The position numbers and the translations under genes were made by a program. 64,000 nucleotides of DNA from Marinobacterium iners DSM 11526 (lineage in GTDB: Bacteria; Pseudomonadota; Gammaproteobacteria; Pseudomonadales; Balneatricaceae), in the NCBI RefSeq assembly GCF_900107855.1, contig NZ_FNRJ01000004.1:124001-188000 (forward strand), read 5' to 3'. Positions 9,813-17,925 of the stretch are shown one piece after another. The first letter of the stretch is position 1. The number at the start of each line of letters is the position of its first letter. Under the pieces are notes generated by a model, which worked only from the letters and a program-made list of their open reading frames with translations, was not told the origin of the DNA and did not search any database.

Positions 9813-11270
9813 TTAATCCAGTCGGTGCCAGCGATTCTTGCCCAGTGCCTTGGCACGGTACATGGCATCGTCGGCACGGGTCAGCAGGGCATCCGCGCTG
9901 CTGCCATCCTGTGGATAAAGTGCAATGCCGATTGAGGCGGACACCTGCAACTGCAGTTGGCCGCGCTTGACCGGACGGCTGAGGCATTCCAGCAGCTTTT
10001 CTGCCACCTGCTCTGACGCTTCCGTTGTGGTGACGGTTTCCAGCATTACTACAAACTCATCTCCACCAATGCGTGCGCAGGTGTCGGTACCGCGAAGCTG
10101 CTCGGTAATGCGGCCGGACAACACCGACAGCAGGTCATCACCGGCATCGTGTCCATGCAGGTCGTTGATCTGCTTGAAACCGTCAAGATCGATGAACATA
10201 AGCGCAAACTGATTGCCTTCGCGATGTGCGCGACGCAGGTTGCGTCCCAGGTGCTCGTTGAGCAGGCTGCGGTTGGGCAGTCCTGTCAGCGGGTCGTGCA
10301 TCGCCAGAAATCGGATACGTTCGATGCGCTTGTGTCGCTCCATTGCGATCGCGGCCAAATGGGCCATGCGCTGCAGCAGCTGACGCTGAGTGTCGTCCGG
10401 CACCGCCGGGTTGTGTGGATAACAGGCGAACACCCCGATCACTTCATCATAGGCCGCTATGATCGGCTGGGCCCAGCAGGCAGCGATGCCGTAGCGTTGT
10501 GCCTGGTCACGCCAATGGTTCCAGTTGTTGTCCTGATGGATATCCGGGCAGATTGTGAGCCCACGGCTGAGGTACGCCTGTGCACAGGTGGTGCCTTCTG
10601 CCGTCAAGCCCAGTCCCTCACGGCGCTGCAGGAAATGTCCGGGCAGGTTCGGAGCGCTTTTGATATGCAGGCGTCGACCGCTTTCGTCAGGCAGGAGTAT
10701 TGCCGCGCTGGCGCCCGGCACAAGGCTTTCAACAGTATTGCACAGCTGCAGCAAGACCTCTTCCAGCGAATCACCGGTGGCGATCAGCTCCAGCACACTG
10801 CGTTCCAGCCGTAATATGCGTTCGCTGGCGCGCAGGTGTTGCTCGCGTTTGACGGCATTGGTGATGTCGAGGCACTGCACCAGCGTCAGGTTACTGTGGC
10901 TGAGCGGTTTGATCAGGATCGATTGGTACAGAGGCGTCTGTTCACCCCCGGGTCCGCGTCGCCAAAGCGGAAGCAGTCGTTTGTGTAACTGATGTGACAG
11001 AATGCGGCCCATGCGCAGCCGGCATCCGCTTTCAATGGCGTCCAGTAAAGCGAGGGGCAGTTGTGCGGAAAACAGACTTTCAATGGTGTGACCAACAATC
11101 TGCTGTTCGGTCAAACCTGTGTGGCGGCTGAACCAGCGATTGCAAAAAATGATGCGGCACTCATCGTCCAGCAGCAAGACACCGCCATCGAGGCTGTGCA
11201 GCAGTTCGGTGCAGTCGAGATTTTCGAGGCTATCGGACAGGCAGGCACTCTGGAGTTCAGTCTGGTGCAT
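9813..11270 (-). CDS. Diguanylate cyclase with PAS and GAF sensor domains
   Basis: This 485-residue protein is cytoplasmic with no membrane helix. An N-terminal PAS domain (about residues 20-140) is followed by a GAF domain (about 155-305) and a C-terminal GGDEF domain (about 320-485). The active site G-G-D-E-F is intact and R-G-T-D, five residues before it, is a product-inhibition (I) site, so it should make cyclic di-GMP. The ATG at 11270 has AGGA seven bases upstream and starts 13 bp after the CheC stop; the longer frame from 11348 would overlap CheC and adds a non-domain tail. It is the last gene of a receiver-CheC-GGDEF operon, linking a phosphorelay with c-di-GMP. Confidence 0.93.
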   Translation of the reverse strand: MHQTELQSACLSDSLENLDCTELLHSLDGGVLLLDDECRIIFCNRWFSRHTGLTEQQIVGHTIESLFSAQLPLALLDAIESGCRLRMGRILSHQLHKRLLPLWRRGPGGEQTPLYQSILIKPLSHSNLTLVQCLDITNAVKREQHLRASERILRLERSVLELIATGDSLEEVLLQLCNTVESLVPGASAAILLPDESGRRLHIKSAPNLPGHFLQRREGLGLTAEGTTCAQAYLSRGLTICPDIHQDNNWNHWRDQAQRYGIAACWAQPIIAAYDEVIGVFACYPHNPAVPDDTQRQLLQRMAHLAAIAMERHKRIERIRFLAMHDPLTGLPNRSLLNEHLGRNLRRAHREGNQFALMFIDLDGFKQINDLHGHDAGDDLLSVLSGRITEQLRGTDTCARIGGDEFVVMLETVTTTEASEQVAEKLLECLSRPVKRGQLQLQVSASIGIALYPQDGSSADALLTRADDAMYRAKALGKNRWHRLD

Positions 11271-11283
11271 ATGCGATTCCTGC

Positions 11284-11907
11284 TTACAACAACTCAGCAA
11301 GGTAGCTGCGAAGGGCGGTAATAAACGTATCAGCCGAGCGCAGGTCAATAATGAAGGCTAAATAGCCGCGCAGTGCACTGTGTCGCAGACTGAAATCGAT
11401 TTGAACCAGCATTACCAGCGTGTTTTCGTTGTCTGAGTCGTACAGGCTCAGGGTGCTGGGCAGGTCGGCTGCACTGACGCTGAACGCTTTGGGAATATCG
11501 GTCTGAACCTGCTGCTTCAACTGATTGGCCAACGTGGCCAGGCAATTGTTGAGCAGGATGTTGCCCAGCTCCGCCAGGGTCTCCTGTTCCAGCTCGGTGA
11601 TCTCATTGGCACTGAGTTCTTCACCGATCATGGCGTTTACCAGCTCCAGGCTTCGGGCTTCCGGGAACAGCAGCGCGGCACGGCCATTGATAAAACCTTC
11701 AAAATCCTGCAACACACCGGCCAAAAATGAGGGCAAGTCCTTGCGGAAGGCCGCCTGAGCTTCGGGCACAGAGATGAACTCTACACGCGGGACCGACAAC
11801 AGGACTTCGTCATTGACCAGCTGTGACAGGGCGTTAGCGGCACGGCCAACCCCCAGGTTCATCAGCTCTACAATCAGGTCGTGCTCATCGGCGCTGAACA
11901 GGTCCAT
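11284..11907 (-). CDS. cheC: CheC-type chemotaxis phosphatase
   Basis: This 207-residue protein has both CheC/CheX-type active-site signatures: E-x-x-N followed after 22 residues by Pro, once near residue 14 (E-L-M-N) and once near residue 113 (E-L-G-N). Proteins with two such sites dephosphorylate CheY-like receivers. Its ATG directly follows the stop of the receiver gene at 11908, and the last codons of that gene contain an AGGAGG ribosome site, so the two are coupled. The likely target is therefore the neighbouring receiver protein. I infer that the pair forms an adaptation or timing unit that sets the activity of the GGDEF protein encoded next. Confidence 0.88.
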   Translation of the reverse strand: MDLFSADEHDLIVELMNLGVGRAANALSQLVNDEVLLSVPRVEFISVPEAQAAFRKDLPSFLAGVLQDFEGFINGRAALLFPEARSLELVNAMIGEELSANEITELEQETLAELGNILLNNCLATLANQLKQQVQTDIPKAFSVSAADLPSTLSLYDSDNENTLVMLVQIDFSLRHSALRGYLAFIIDLRSADTFITALRSYLAELL

Positions 11908-12279
11908 TCACGCCTCCTGACAGACAAAGGCAGCGAGCTGCTCGGCGGTGGTGGGCTTGGGCAGGAACGCCATGCCCATGCCGCGGGCGCGCTGGGCCAG
12001 CGCGTCCTGTATGTTGGCGGTCACCAGCGCCATCCGCAATTGCGGAAAACGGGCATTGAGCGCCTCGGCCAGTTCGAGGCCATCACGACCGGGCATGTTG
12101 AAATCGATCAGGGCGATATCGGCGGCTTGACTCTGCAGCAGGGACTCGGCTGCATCAGCTGAATCAGCCTCCAGCAAATTCAGTTCCAGGCCCAGAGATT
12201 TCAGCTGACGGCTGAGACTGAGACGTGCAATACGACTGTCATCAACCAGCAGCAGGTTGATCGGTTTTGTTGTTGTCAT
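11908..12279 (-). CDS. Single-domain response regulator (CheY-like receiver)
   Basis: This 123-residue protein is a lone receiver domain. The acidic pair Asp13-Asp14, phospho-acceptor Asp59 in L-I-D-F-N-M-P, Thr87 and Lys108 in L-P-K-P are all in place, so it should be phosphorylated normally. No output domain is present. It is the first gene of the operon with cheC and the diguanylate cyclase. No histidine kinase lies nearby, so the phosphate donor is encoded elsewhere. Confidence 0.93.
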   Translation of the reverse strand: MTTTKPINLLLVDDSRIARLSLSRQLKSLGLELNLLEADSADAAESLLQSQAADIALIDFNMPGRDGLELAEALNARFPQLRMALVTANIQDALAQRARGMGMAFLPKPTTAEQLAAFVCQEA

Positions 12280-12337
12280 GGTGTCAGCGTGTCGTTGCAG
12301 GAATAAAGCGAGAAGTTTAACAAGTGAAGCAATTTTA

Positions 12338-12375
12338 GTCAGCTGATTTACGGAATTACCCTTAAATCAGCTGAC
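12338..12375. terminator. Perfect 13-bp inverted repeat after the LpxR-like gene
   Basis: GTCAGCTGATTTA at 12338-12350 is mirrored exactly at 12363-12375 with a 12-base loop. It starts 14 bases after the stop of the minus-strand LpxR-like gene and 59 bases before the receiver gene. No clear T run follows, so it may be a terminator hairpin with little slippage, or an operator of the receiver operon. Confidence 0.5.
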
Positions 12376-12388
12376 GTTGATACAGATA

Positions 12389-13465
12389 TTAAAATGTATA
12401 GGAAACGGCAAGAGAGCCGAAATTATGGTTGCCCTGCTGAGTTTCAAACTGACGTGTGCGGTAGATGCGGGCGTAAGACAGCTTCCACTGTTGCCACGTG
12501 GCCGCAATGCCAAAGGCGACATCGCCGACCAGTGGTTCCTTGTCGACACTGTGACTGCTGCGCCAGGTGTTACCATCAAGAAAAATGTCCCGCAGTACCC
12601 AACGGCCGTCAACAGACACAAAGCCGTGAATGCCCCAGTGATGTCGAAAGCGAGGATCGCCCCGTCCCGGAACGCTGTTGTCGCCCCCCGGGCGCAGCGC
12701 CGAGGTGCCAAAGTCATGTGGCAGGTGCTTGCCGATACGATACTCAGCCCCGGTATTCAGATAGGTTGCGACGTTGCCGAGGCTGCCACCGGCATGCAGC
12801 AGGACTTCATGCTCCCAGCCTTTGCCCAGTGACTGACGCAGCCAACGGTTCTTGTGTTCATACACCAGCTGCAGCCCCGGTTCATTGCGCAACTGGTTAT
12901 GCCAGCCGTTAAAATTGTCGATACCGCGAAGGTCGTGGATGAAGTCCTGTGACTCCTGTGCCAGTGCGGCAGGGCCAACCATACCAAGATTCACCTCAAA
13001 GGAGTTCATCTGTTTTCGGGTTTGGGTATGGTAGCCAAAGCCCATGTACAACCAGCCTGCATAGGGGCGGTCGGTCGGGTCGATGCTGGTACGCTCGCGA
13101 TCCTCCGGCGTATACATTAGTTGCCCCAAGGTGAAGATCAGGCGGCGGCTCACGTCTTCGCCAAGACGAACAGGCTCGGGGTCAAGCGGTGCCAGCAGGC
13201 GGTTGGCATCACGCATCCAGCCGGGCAGGTCTGGGTCATCGATAAAGTTGTCGATTTCCGGAGATACAAACGATAGCCGCACACCGTTGGTGTATTGCTG
13301 GTCAGTATCGCTGAACAGGTCGTTTTCAAAATAGAAATTGGCTGTCCAGCTTTGATCCGGGTTGAGCGAGGGCGATTCCGCTGGCGGTTGTTCGGCTGCG
13401 GTTACCGCCGAAGCCAGGCAGCCGAGGCTCAGAAGACAGAGGACTTGTTTCACTTTCGACGCCAC
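12389..13465 (-). CDS. LpxR-family outer-membrane lipid A deacylase
   Basis: This 358-residue protein has a signal peptide (about residues 1-24) and an N-terminal strand with E47-N-D followed by D-T-D-Q-Q-Y-T-N-G (53-61). This is the hallmark of the LpxR (DUF2219) family, whose members form a 12-strand barrel and remove the 3'-acyloxyacyl group of lipid A. It ends in Y-T-F, a normal barrel C-terminus. The start overlaps the end of ydbL by 16 bases, so it belongs to the ydbH operon. Placement with an intermembrane lipid-transport set is in keeping with outer-membrane lipid remodelling. Activity is inferred from the family. Confidence 0.85.
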   Translation of the reverse strand: MASKVKQVLCLLSLGCLASAVTAAEQPPAESPSLNPDQSWTANFYFENDLFSDTDQQYTNGVRLSFVSPEIDNFIDDPDLPGWMRDANRLLAPLDPEPVRLGEDVSRRLIFTLGQLMYTPEDRERTSIDPTDRPYAGWLYMGFGYHTQTRKQMNSFEVNLGMVGPAALAQESQDFIHDLRGIDNFNGWHNQLRNEPGLQLVYEHKNRWLRQSLGKGWEHEVLLHAGGSLGNVATYLNTGAEYRIGKHLPHDFGTSALRPGGDNSVPGRGDPRFRHHWGIHGFVSVDGRWVLRDIFLDGNTWRSSHSVDKEPLVGDVAFGIAATWQQWKLSYARIYRTRQFETQQGNHNFGSLAVSYTF

Positions 13466-13788
13466 TGACCGTTACCATCCTGAATATACTCTCCGGCTGG
13501 GGTCATTTCCTGCAGGCGCTGGCCGGTACGCAGCTCCATTACGTCCAGTGAAACCCCAGCCTTGCTGGCTTTTTGTTGATACAGCGCGCGGCGTTTGTTG
13601 TTGATTTCATTCACCATCGCCTTTACATCGGCACTGGGGCTGGAGGTCACGATGCCGAGGTAGCCGGTGGCTCTTTCACCTACAACGCCGCTGGATTTGG
13701 CTTCGTCCAGTGACAGGGCAAAGGCGGGCATGCTCAGGCTTACAGCCAACAGGCCTGTGGTCAGAATTTTACTCAATGTGCGCAACAT
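13450..13788 (-). CDS. ydbL: YdbL-family protein (DUF1318)
   Basis: This 112-residue exported protein has a signal peptide (about 1-24, cleavage after A-F-A) and the DUF1318 core with A-K-S-S-G-V-V-G-E and a V-N-x-I-N-x-x-R-R stretch. In Escherichia coli YdbL is encoded with YdbH and YnbE and tunes that lipid-transport complex in the periplasm. The ATG at 13788 was chosen because it starts the signal peptide; a longer open frame to 14040 overlaps ynbE and is an artefact. It lies 10 bp after ynbE. Confidence 0.92.
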   Translation of the reverse strand: MLRTLSKILTTGLLAVSLSMPAFALSLDEAKSSGVVGERATGYLGIVTSSPSADVKAMVNEINNKRRALYQQKASKAGVSLDVMELRTGQRLQEMTPAGEYIQDGNGQWRRK

Positions 13789-13798
13789 GGTTCGCCCC

Positions 13799-13999
13799 TC
13801 AGAAAAGTTCGCTGTTTTCATCCAGCATGGAGTCAATTTCCTTGTCGACCTTGACCAGAATCTCATGCTTGATCTTGACGTTGAGATTGATGGTGATCGG
13901 CTCGGACGGCGCGGCCACTTGCACGGTAGGGGTGCAGCCGGCTGCGACAAGCAGACCAAGCGCGCAGAGCGTGGCGGGCAGCAGTTGTCGGCTGGGCAT
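13799..13999 (-). CDS. ynbE: YnbE-family outer-membrane lipoprotein
   Basis: This is a 66-residue lipoprotein. The signal ends in a lipobox (V-A-A-G-C) with the lipidated Cys near residue 22. The mature part carries the family sequence I-N-L-N-V-K-I-K-H-E-I followed by V-K-V-D-K-E-I-D. In E. coli YnbE multimerises and joins the end of the YdbH groove to the outer membrane. AAGGA lies before the ATG at 13999. The gene sits between ydbH and ydbL in the usual order. Confidence 0.93.
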   Translation of the reverse strand: MPSRQLLPATLCALGLLVAAGCTPTVQVAAPSEPITINLNVKIKHEILVKVDKEIDSMLDENSELF

Positions 14000-14104
14000 A
14001 ATAGGTTCCTTTTCTTGCTGGGCTGTATGCGGTCTGACACAGAATCGCATCAATGGTTTCCATTGAGCAGCAGCTTAGCTGAAAGCAGCCTTAACGGGAA
14101 CGGG

Positions 14105-16168
14105 CTAGCGGCGGAAACGACGGTCGATGGAGTCGGTGACACGGCCTGTGAGCTGAAGCGTGCGTAACAGGTCAAGCAGGTTCTCCTCTATATTCAGGTT
14201 AAGATCGACCGGTCGGCCCTGCTGCCAGCCAGGATTGTGTCCCTTAAGCCGGGCTCTCATATCGGCATCACCGTTGGGCTGGTAGTCCAGCTTAAGGTCC
14301 AACAGTTCAAAGCGCAGGTCTGTCAGGGCTCCCAGTGCCAGTTGAATACCGGGGTTCTGTTGTCCCATCAGCGCGACTTCAGGAGAGGGTTGATAGCGGA
14401 TCACGCCACCTTCTGCGCCGCTGAGCAGGTGGCCGTTTTGGATGCTGACCTTATTGCCGTTGATACGGATGGGCAGCTCTCCACCCAGCACACCGCTGCC
14501 ATAAAGGCCCTCCTGGGGGTACAGCTCCAGAATCCGGCTCAGGTCAAAGGCCGAGACGGCCAGGCGAGTGTCGAGTTCAGGCTTGAGCGGATCAAACCCC
14601 AGCGCCGGTACTGCGATGATGCCATCCAAGGCTGACAGGCTGAAAGGGGTCAACTGCAGCCAGTATTGGCTGTTGCCATAGCCGGTCAGGATGTAGTCGA
14701 GGTCAGGGCCATGGACCCTAAGGCCCGTATCGGTATGGTCGATACTGAAGTTGCCGCGTGCGCTGAAACGTCCACTTGGCGCAAGCTCGATCTGGCTATC
14801 CAGATTCAGGCTGTGGATATGAGTGTTGTCCAGGCTGAGATTGACTCTGGTCAGTGCTGGCCGCAGCTCCAGTTGCCAATCACCTTTACTCAAACGGAGT
14901 TCACCCCCGGCCTGAAGTTGCCCCTGGTGAATATCAGGCCAAGTTGTCTGCTGAGGCAGTAAACGTTGTAATGCCGGTAACAGTGCAGCAAGTTGAACAG
15001 GTTGCAGGTTCAGGCTGGCTTGGCCATTGAGGTTGGCATCCAGTATCAGTTCGGTGTCCAGCTGCAACGGAGGTTCCTGTGTGCGCAGGCCGACCACACC
15101 ATTTATTTGCATAAGGTGTGGCTGCAGTTGCAGGTCGGCACTCAAATTGATCGGCGGCAATTCTGGAATATCCGGCTGCTGGAGTACCAGCCGGGTAGAG
15201 GGTTTCAATTGCAGGCGAATTGAGCCATCAAGGAATTGCAGGCCGGCTTGCAGGTTCAGATTGCTGCCGGGCATGGAATTTTGGCCGGGCAACCTGAGCT
15301 GAGCGGCAATGTCGTGCCGACTGTCGAGATGCAGCATTGTTTGCGCGTCAGGTGTCAGCTGGACCGGCAATTCCAGCTGACTGTTAAGCTTCAGCACGCC
15401 ACTGAGTCGGCGCACCTCTTGTGGCAGTGAAATCTGCAATGACTCAAGGGCAGGGAGCAGGTGCTGGAGATGAACCGTAGTATCGGCTTCAAAACGCCAG
15501 TTTTGTGCGTCAGGGGACAGCTGTAGTTGGCTCTGCAGTAATGGTTGCTGGGTGTTGCTCACACTCAGCTGCAGCTTATAGTCGGGATCAAAGTTGAGAT
15601 CAAGATAACCAAGCGGTTGCTGATCCAGTTGGATCTGCATTCGGCTCTGCAGTAGCTGTGGCTCCAGATCCACATTGCCAAGCAGGGTCAGGGGTGGTTG
15701 CTCCGGCGCAGTGTAGTTTAGCTCCAGTTGGGCAATCACCAGTCGTCTCGAAGGGGCGTAACTGAACAGCTGCCGCGGATGAAAACGGGTCAGATCGATC
15801 GGGTCGGGTTGTAGTTGAAGTTGTTCAGCACGGCCTTTGAGCGAATGATCCGCAACGATATCGAGACGAGCCTGTTGCACGCGCAGCTCTGCCAGCTGTC
15901 CCTGCAACAGGTTGATCGGGTCGAAATGCAGCTCAACATGATCGGCGCTGAGTGTTACACGCCGGCCATCGCCGGTTTGACTGACACTTAGGTGATCAAT
16001 ATGAAGCTTTTCCCATGAGGGGTGGCGCATATTGAATGCGGGTGCAACGAAGCCCTGTTCAGTCAGCCAGCGCTCGATCAGATACTGGGCACTCCACGGC
16101 AGGGACAGCCACACAAGGCCTGCCAGCAACAGTGGCAGCAGAAACAGCAGGCCCAGCCACTTCTTCAT
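14105..16168 (-). CDS. ydbH: YdbH-type intermembrane phospholipid transport protein (AsmA-like)
   Basis: This 687-residue protein has one N-terminal membrane anchor (about residues 4-22) and a long beta-rich periplasmic body with many short Leu/Gln-rich amphipathic strands, as in the AsmA-like bridges YdbH, YhdP and TamB. These proteins form a hydrophobic groove that carries phospholipids from the inner to the outer membrane. The C-terminus reaches the YnbE lipoprotein encoded next. Its start overlaps the upstream O-methyltransferase stop by four bases (ATGA), so they are co-translated. It is shorter than E. coli YdbH (about 880 residues). The ynbE-ydbL context makes the call secure. Confidence 0.9.
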   Translation of the reverse strand: MKKWLGLLFLLPLLLAGLVWLSLPWSAQYLIERWLTEQGFVAPAFNMRHPSWEKLHIDHLSVSQTGDGRRVTLSADHVELHFDPINLLQGQLAELRVQQARLDIVADHSLKGRAEQLQLQPDPIDLTRFHPRQLFSYAPSRRLVIAQLELNYTAPEQPPLTLLGNVDLEPQLLQSRMQIQLDQQPLGYLDLNFDPDYKLQLSVSNTQQPLLQSQLQLSPDAQNWRFEADTTVHLQHLLPALESLQISLPQEVRRLSGVLKLNSQLELPVQLTPDAQTMLHLDSRHDIAAQLRLPGQNSMPGSNLNLQAGLQFLDGSIRLQLKPSTRLVLQQPDIPELPPINLSADLQLQPHLMQINGVVGLRTQEPPLQLDTELILDANLNGQASLNLQPVQLAALLPALQRLLPQQTTWPDIHQGQLQAGGELRLSKGDWQLELRPALTRVNLSLDNTHIHSLNLDSQIELAPSGRFSARGNFSIDHTDTGLRVHGPDLDYILTGYGNSQYWLQLTPFSLSALDGIIAVPALGFDPLKPELDTRLAVSAFDLSRILELYPQEGLYGSGVLGGELPIRINGNKVSIQNGHLLSGAEGGVIRYQPSPEVALMGQQNPGIQLALGALTDLRFELLDLKLDYQPNGDADMRARLKGHNPGWQQGRPVDLNLNIEENLLDLLRTLQLTGRVTDSIDRRFRR

Positions 16169-16806
16169 GGCAGCTTGCGGACTACGTTAAGGCCGTCGCG
16201 CACGGTCAAAAACACGTTTTCCACCTCGGGATCGGCGGCGATGAAGCGGTTGGTTTCAACCAGAATGTCGTCAATCTCGGATTCGGGCTGTACCACCTTA
16301 CCTGACCAAAGTACGTTGTCGAGGATAATCAGCCCACCGGGACGGGTCATCTGTTTAACGCGCTGATAGTAGTTGAGGTAGTTACGCTTGTCGGCATCGA
16401 TGAAGGTGAAATCCAGCTCCAGATCCAGTGTTTCCAGCGTATCCAGCGCACGGCCGAAAATTACCTCGATCTTGTGACCGTGCTCGCTGCGATCGAAAAA
16501 GCCCTTGGCAAATTCGATAGCACGAGGGTTGGTTTCACAGCAGATCAGCTTTCCATCGGCTGGCATGCCTTCTGCGATTGATAGGGCGGAGTAGCCGGTG
16601 AACATGCCGATCTCCAGTGCCTGCCTTGGCTGTGCCAGGGCACTGAGCATTTTCAACGTGCGGCCTACCAGGCGGCCCGACAGTTTTTGCGGCCAGCCCA
16701 TGCTGAGGTTGGTCTGGTCGATCAGCTCCTGCAGCAGTGGCGGCTCTGAGCGAGTGTTAACAAAGGCATAGTCTTCAATGGTTTCATCAACCAGAAAGTC
16801 GGGCAT
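16165..16806 (-). CDS. Class I SAM-dependent O-methyltransferase
   Basis: This 213-residue cytoplasmic enzyme belongs to the O-methyltransferase family 3 (caffeoyl-CoA/catechol type). The SAM-binding motif E-I-G-M-F-T-G-Y-S is near residue 62, and the F-I-D-A-D-K metal and SAM motif and the D-N-V-L-W-S-G metal motif follow as expected. The substrate is unknown. It is the first gene of the ydbH-ynbE-ydbL-lpxR-like operon and overlaps ydbH by four bases; the reason for this pairing is not apparent. A divergent promoter region (16807-16940) separates it from the small membrane protein on the other strand. Confidence 0.9.
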   Translation of the reverse strand: MPDFLVDETIEDYAFVNTRSEPPLLQELIDQTNLSMGWPQKLSGRLVGRTLKMLSALAQPRQALEIGMFTGYSALSIAEGMPADGKLICCETNPRAIEFAKGFFDRSEHGHKIEVIFGRALDTLETLDLELDFTFIDADKRNYLNYYQRVKQMTRPGGLIILDNVLWSGKVVQPESEIDDILVETNRFIAADPEVENVFLTVRDGLNVVRKLP

Positions 16807-16940
16807 GGTGGTGTACCTGAATCACAAACGGCAAAGTGCAATTCTAGCATTACCCCGCAGCAATTTTCCCGGTCAGGGATATTGATACCGAAATGCGGCC
16901 TGATCTTTTACAATCTGCGCTGATTTGAAGGAGAGTTCTG

Positions 16941-17294
16941 ATGTACGAAGCTTTGTATCTGTTTCTGGCGACGGGCCTGGTGTCCATGTCGGCGGCACTG
17001 AGTGCCGGAGCACTGAACAAGTTGCCGGAAGAGAAGCGCCCGGCGTTCATGCAGACCCGCAACGGTGCGGTGACCGTGGTGATGGCCGGCAACCTGGGAG
17101 CGCTGACACTGATCGGCGCGCTGGCTTATGGTATTCGGCATCTTGACTGGTGGATTCCCGTCAGTTGCCTGTTCATCACCTTTCCGGTGGTGCATCTGGT
17201 GCTGGTTCAACGCCTGCTGGGTGACCTCAAGGCGTTGTTGCTGATGCTGCCGCTGGTGTTGGCGTCCATTGTGGCCCTTTGGTACTTCTGGTAA
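16941..17294 (+). CDS. Small membrane protein, four predicted helices, unrecognised
   Basis: This 117-residue protein is almost wholly hydrophobic, with about four helices (near residues 3-24, 45-66, 70-90 and 95-116). AAGGAG lies nine bases before the ATG at 16941, so translation is well supported. I do not recognise a family. The following gamma-glutamylcyclotransferase-like gene starts four bases after its stop, so they are likely co-expressed. Confidence 0.75.
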   Translation: MYEALYLFLATGLVSMSAALSAGALNKLPEEKRPAFMQTRNGAVTVVMAGNLGALTLIGALAYGIRHLDWWIPVSCLFITFPVVHLVLVQRLLGDLKALLLMLPLVLASIVALWYFW

Positions 17295-17298
17295 CGCC

Positions 17299-17925
17299 AT
17301 GATTTCCGTTGTGGGGTATGGCTCGCTGCTGTCGGAGCAGTCCGCGCGCGAAACTGTTCCGAATCTAAGCAATTACCGTTTGGTGCGAGTGCCAGGCTAT
17401 CGCCGCGTGTTTGATAAGGTAGGCATCGTGTTCATCAGTCGGCATGGTATGCCGCCGGACAGTTTGGAGCTGGCCTCATGCTCCACCGAAGCGGCAGACG
17501 GTATCGATATCATTGCCGCTCAGTTCGAGTGCAGCGAGTCTGACTTTTTGGAACTGTACGAACGCGAGCATCGTTATCGCTGGATCGAGGTGAAAACGTG
17601 TCATCTGGACACGGGTGAGCCTTCTCGAGGACGCATGTGCACAGGCTATTCGGATACGGATTACCGCCTCAACAAATGTGTCACTGAGGCGGAATATCAG
17701 CGCCGGGTCGGGCAGTATTACGCGGGTCCGCTCTGGCGACGCGATATTCTGCCCAACCCGCGCTATCTGGCTTTCTGTCTGCAGTCTGCGGCCACTCAGG
17801 GCGAGTCGGTGCTGCAGAATTTTCTTGATACCAGTTTCACCGCTGACGGACGCTCTGTGCGTCAATATCTGGCGGATAACCCCGGCCTGATTCCGGCCGA
17901 GGTGGTTGAGTACAGCTACCGCTGA
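17299..17925 (+). CDS. Gamma-glutamylcyclotransferase-like protein
   Basis: This 208-residue protein begins with the V-V-G-Y-G-S-L-L loop that marks the gamma-glutamylcyclotransferase fold and has an acidic L-Y-E-R-E-H segment near residue 93 where the catalytic Glu is expected. Enzymes of this fold release 5-oxoproline from gamma-glutamyl compounds. The substrate here is unknown. The ATG at 17299 was preferred to the non-ATG start at 17269, which overlaps the previous gene. It ends next to the amidase stop in a tail-to-tail arrangement. Confidence 0.75.
   Translation: MISVVGYGSLLSEQSARETVPNLSNYRLVRVPGYRRVFDKVGIVFISRHGMPPDSLELASCSTEAADGIDIIAAQFECSESDFLELYEREHRYRWIEVKTCHLDTGEPSRGRMCTGYSDTDYRLNKCVTEAEYQRRVGQYYAGPLWRRDILPNPRYLAFCLQSAATQGESVLQNFLDTSFTADGRSVRQYLADNPGLIPAEVVEYSYR

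Noticed and set aside
13450-14040. Long form of ydbL (196 residues)
   Set aside because: It would overlap ynbE almost fully; the internal ATG at 13788 starts a proper signal peptide.
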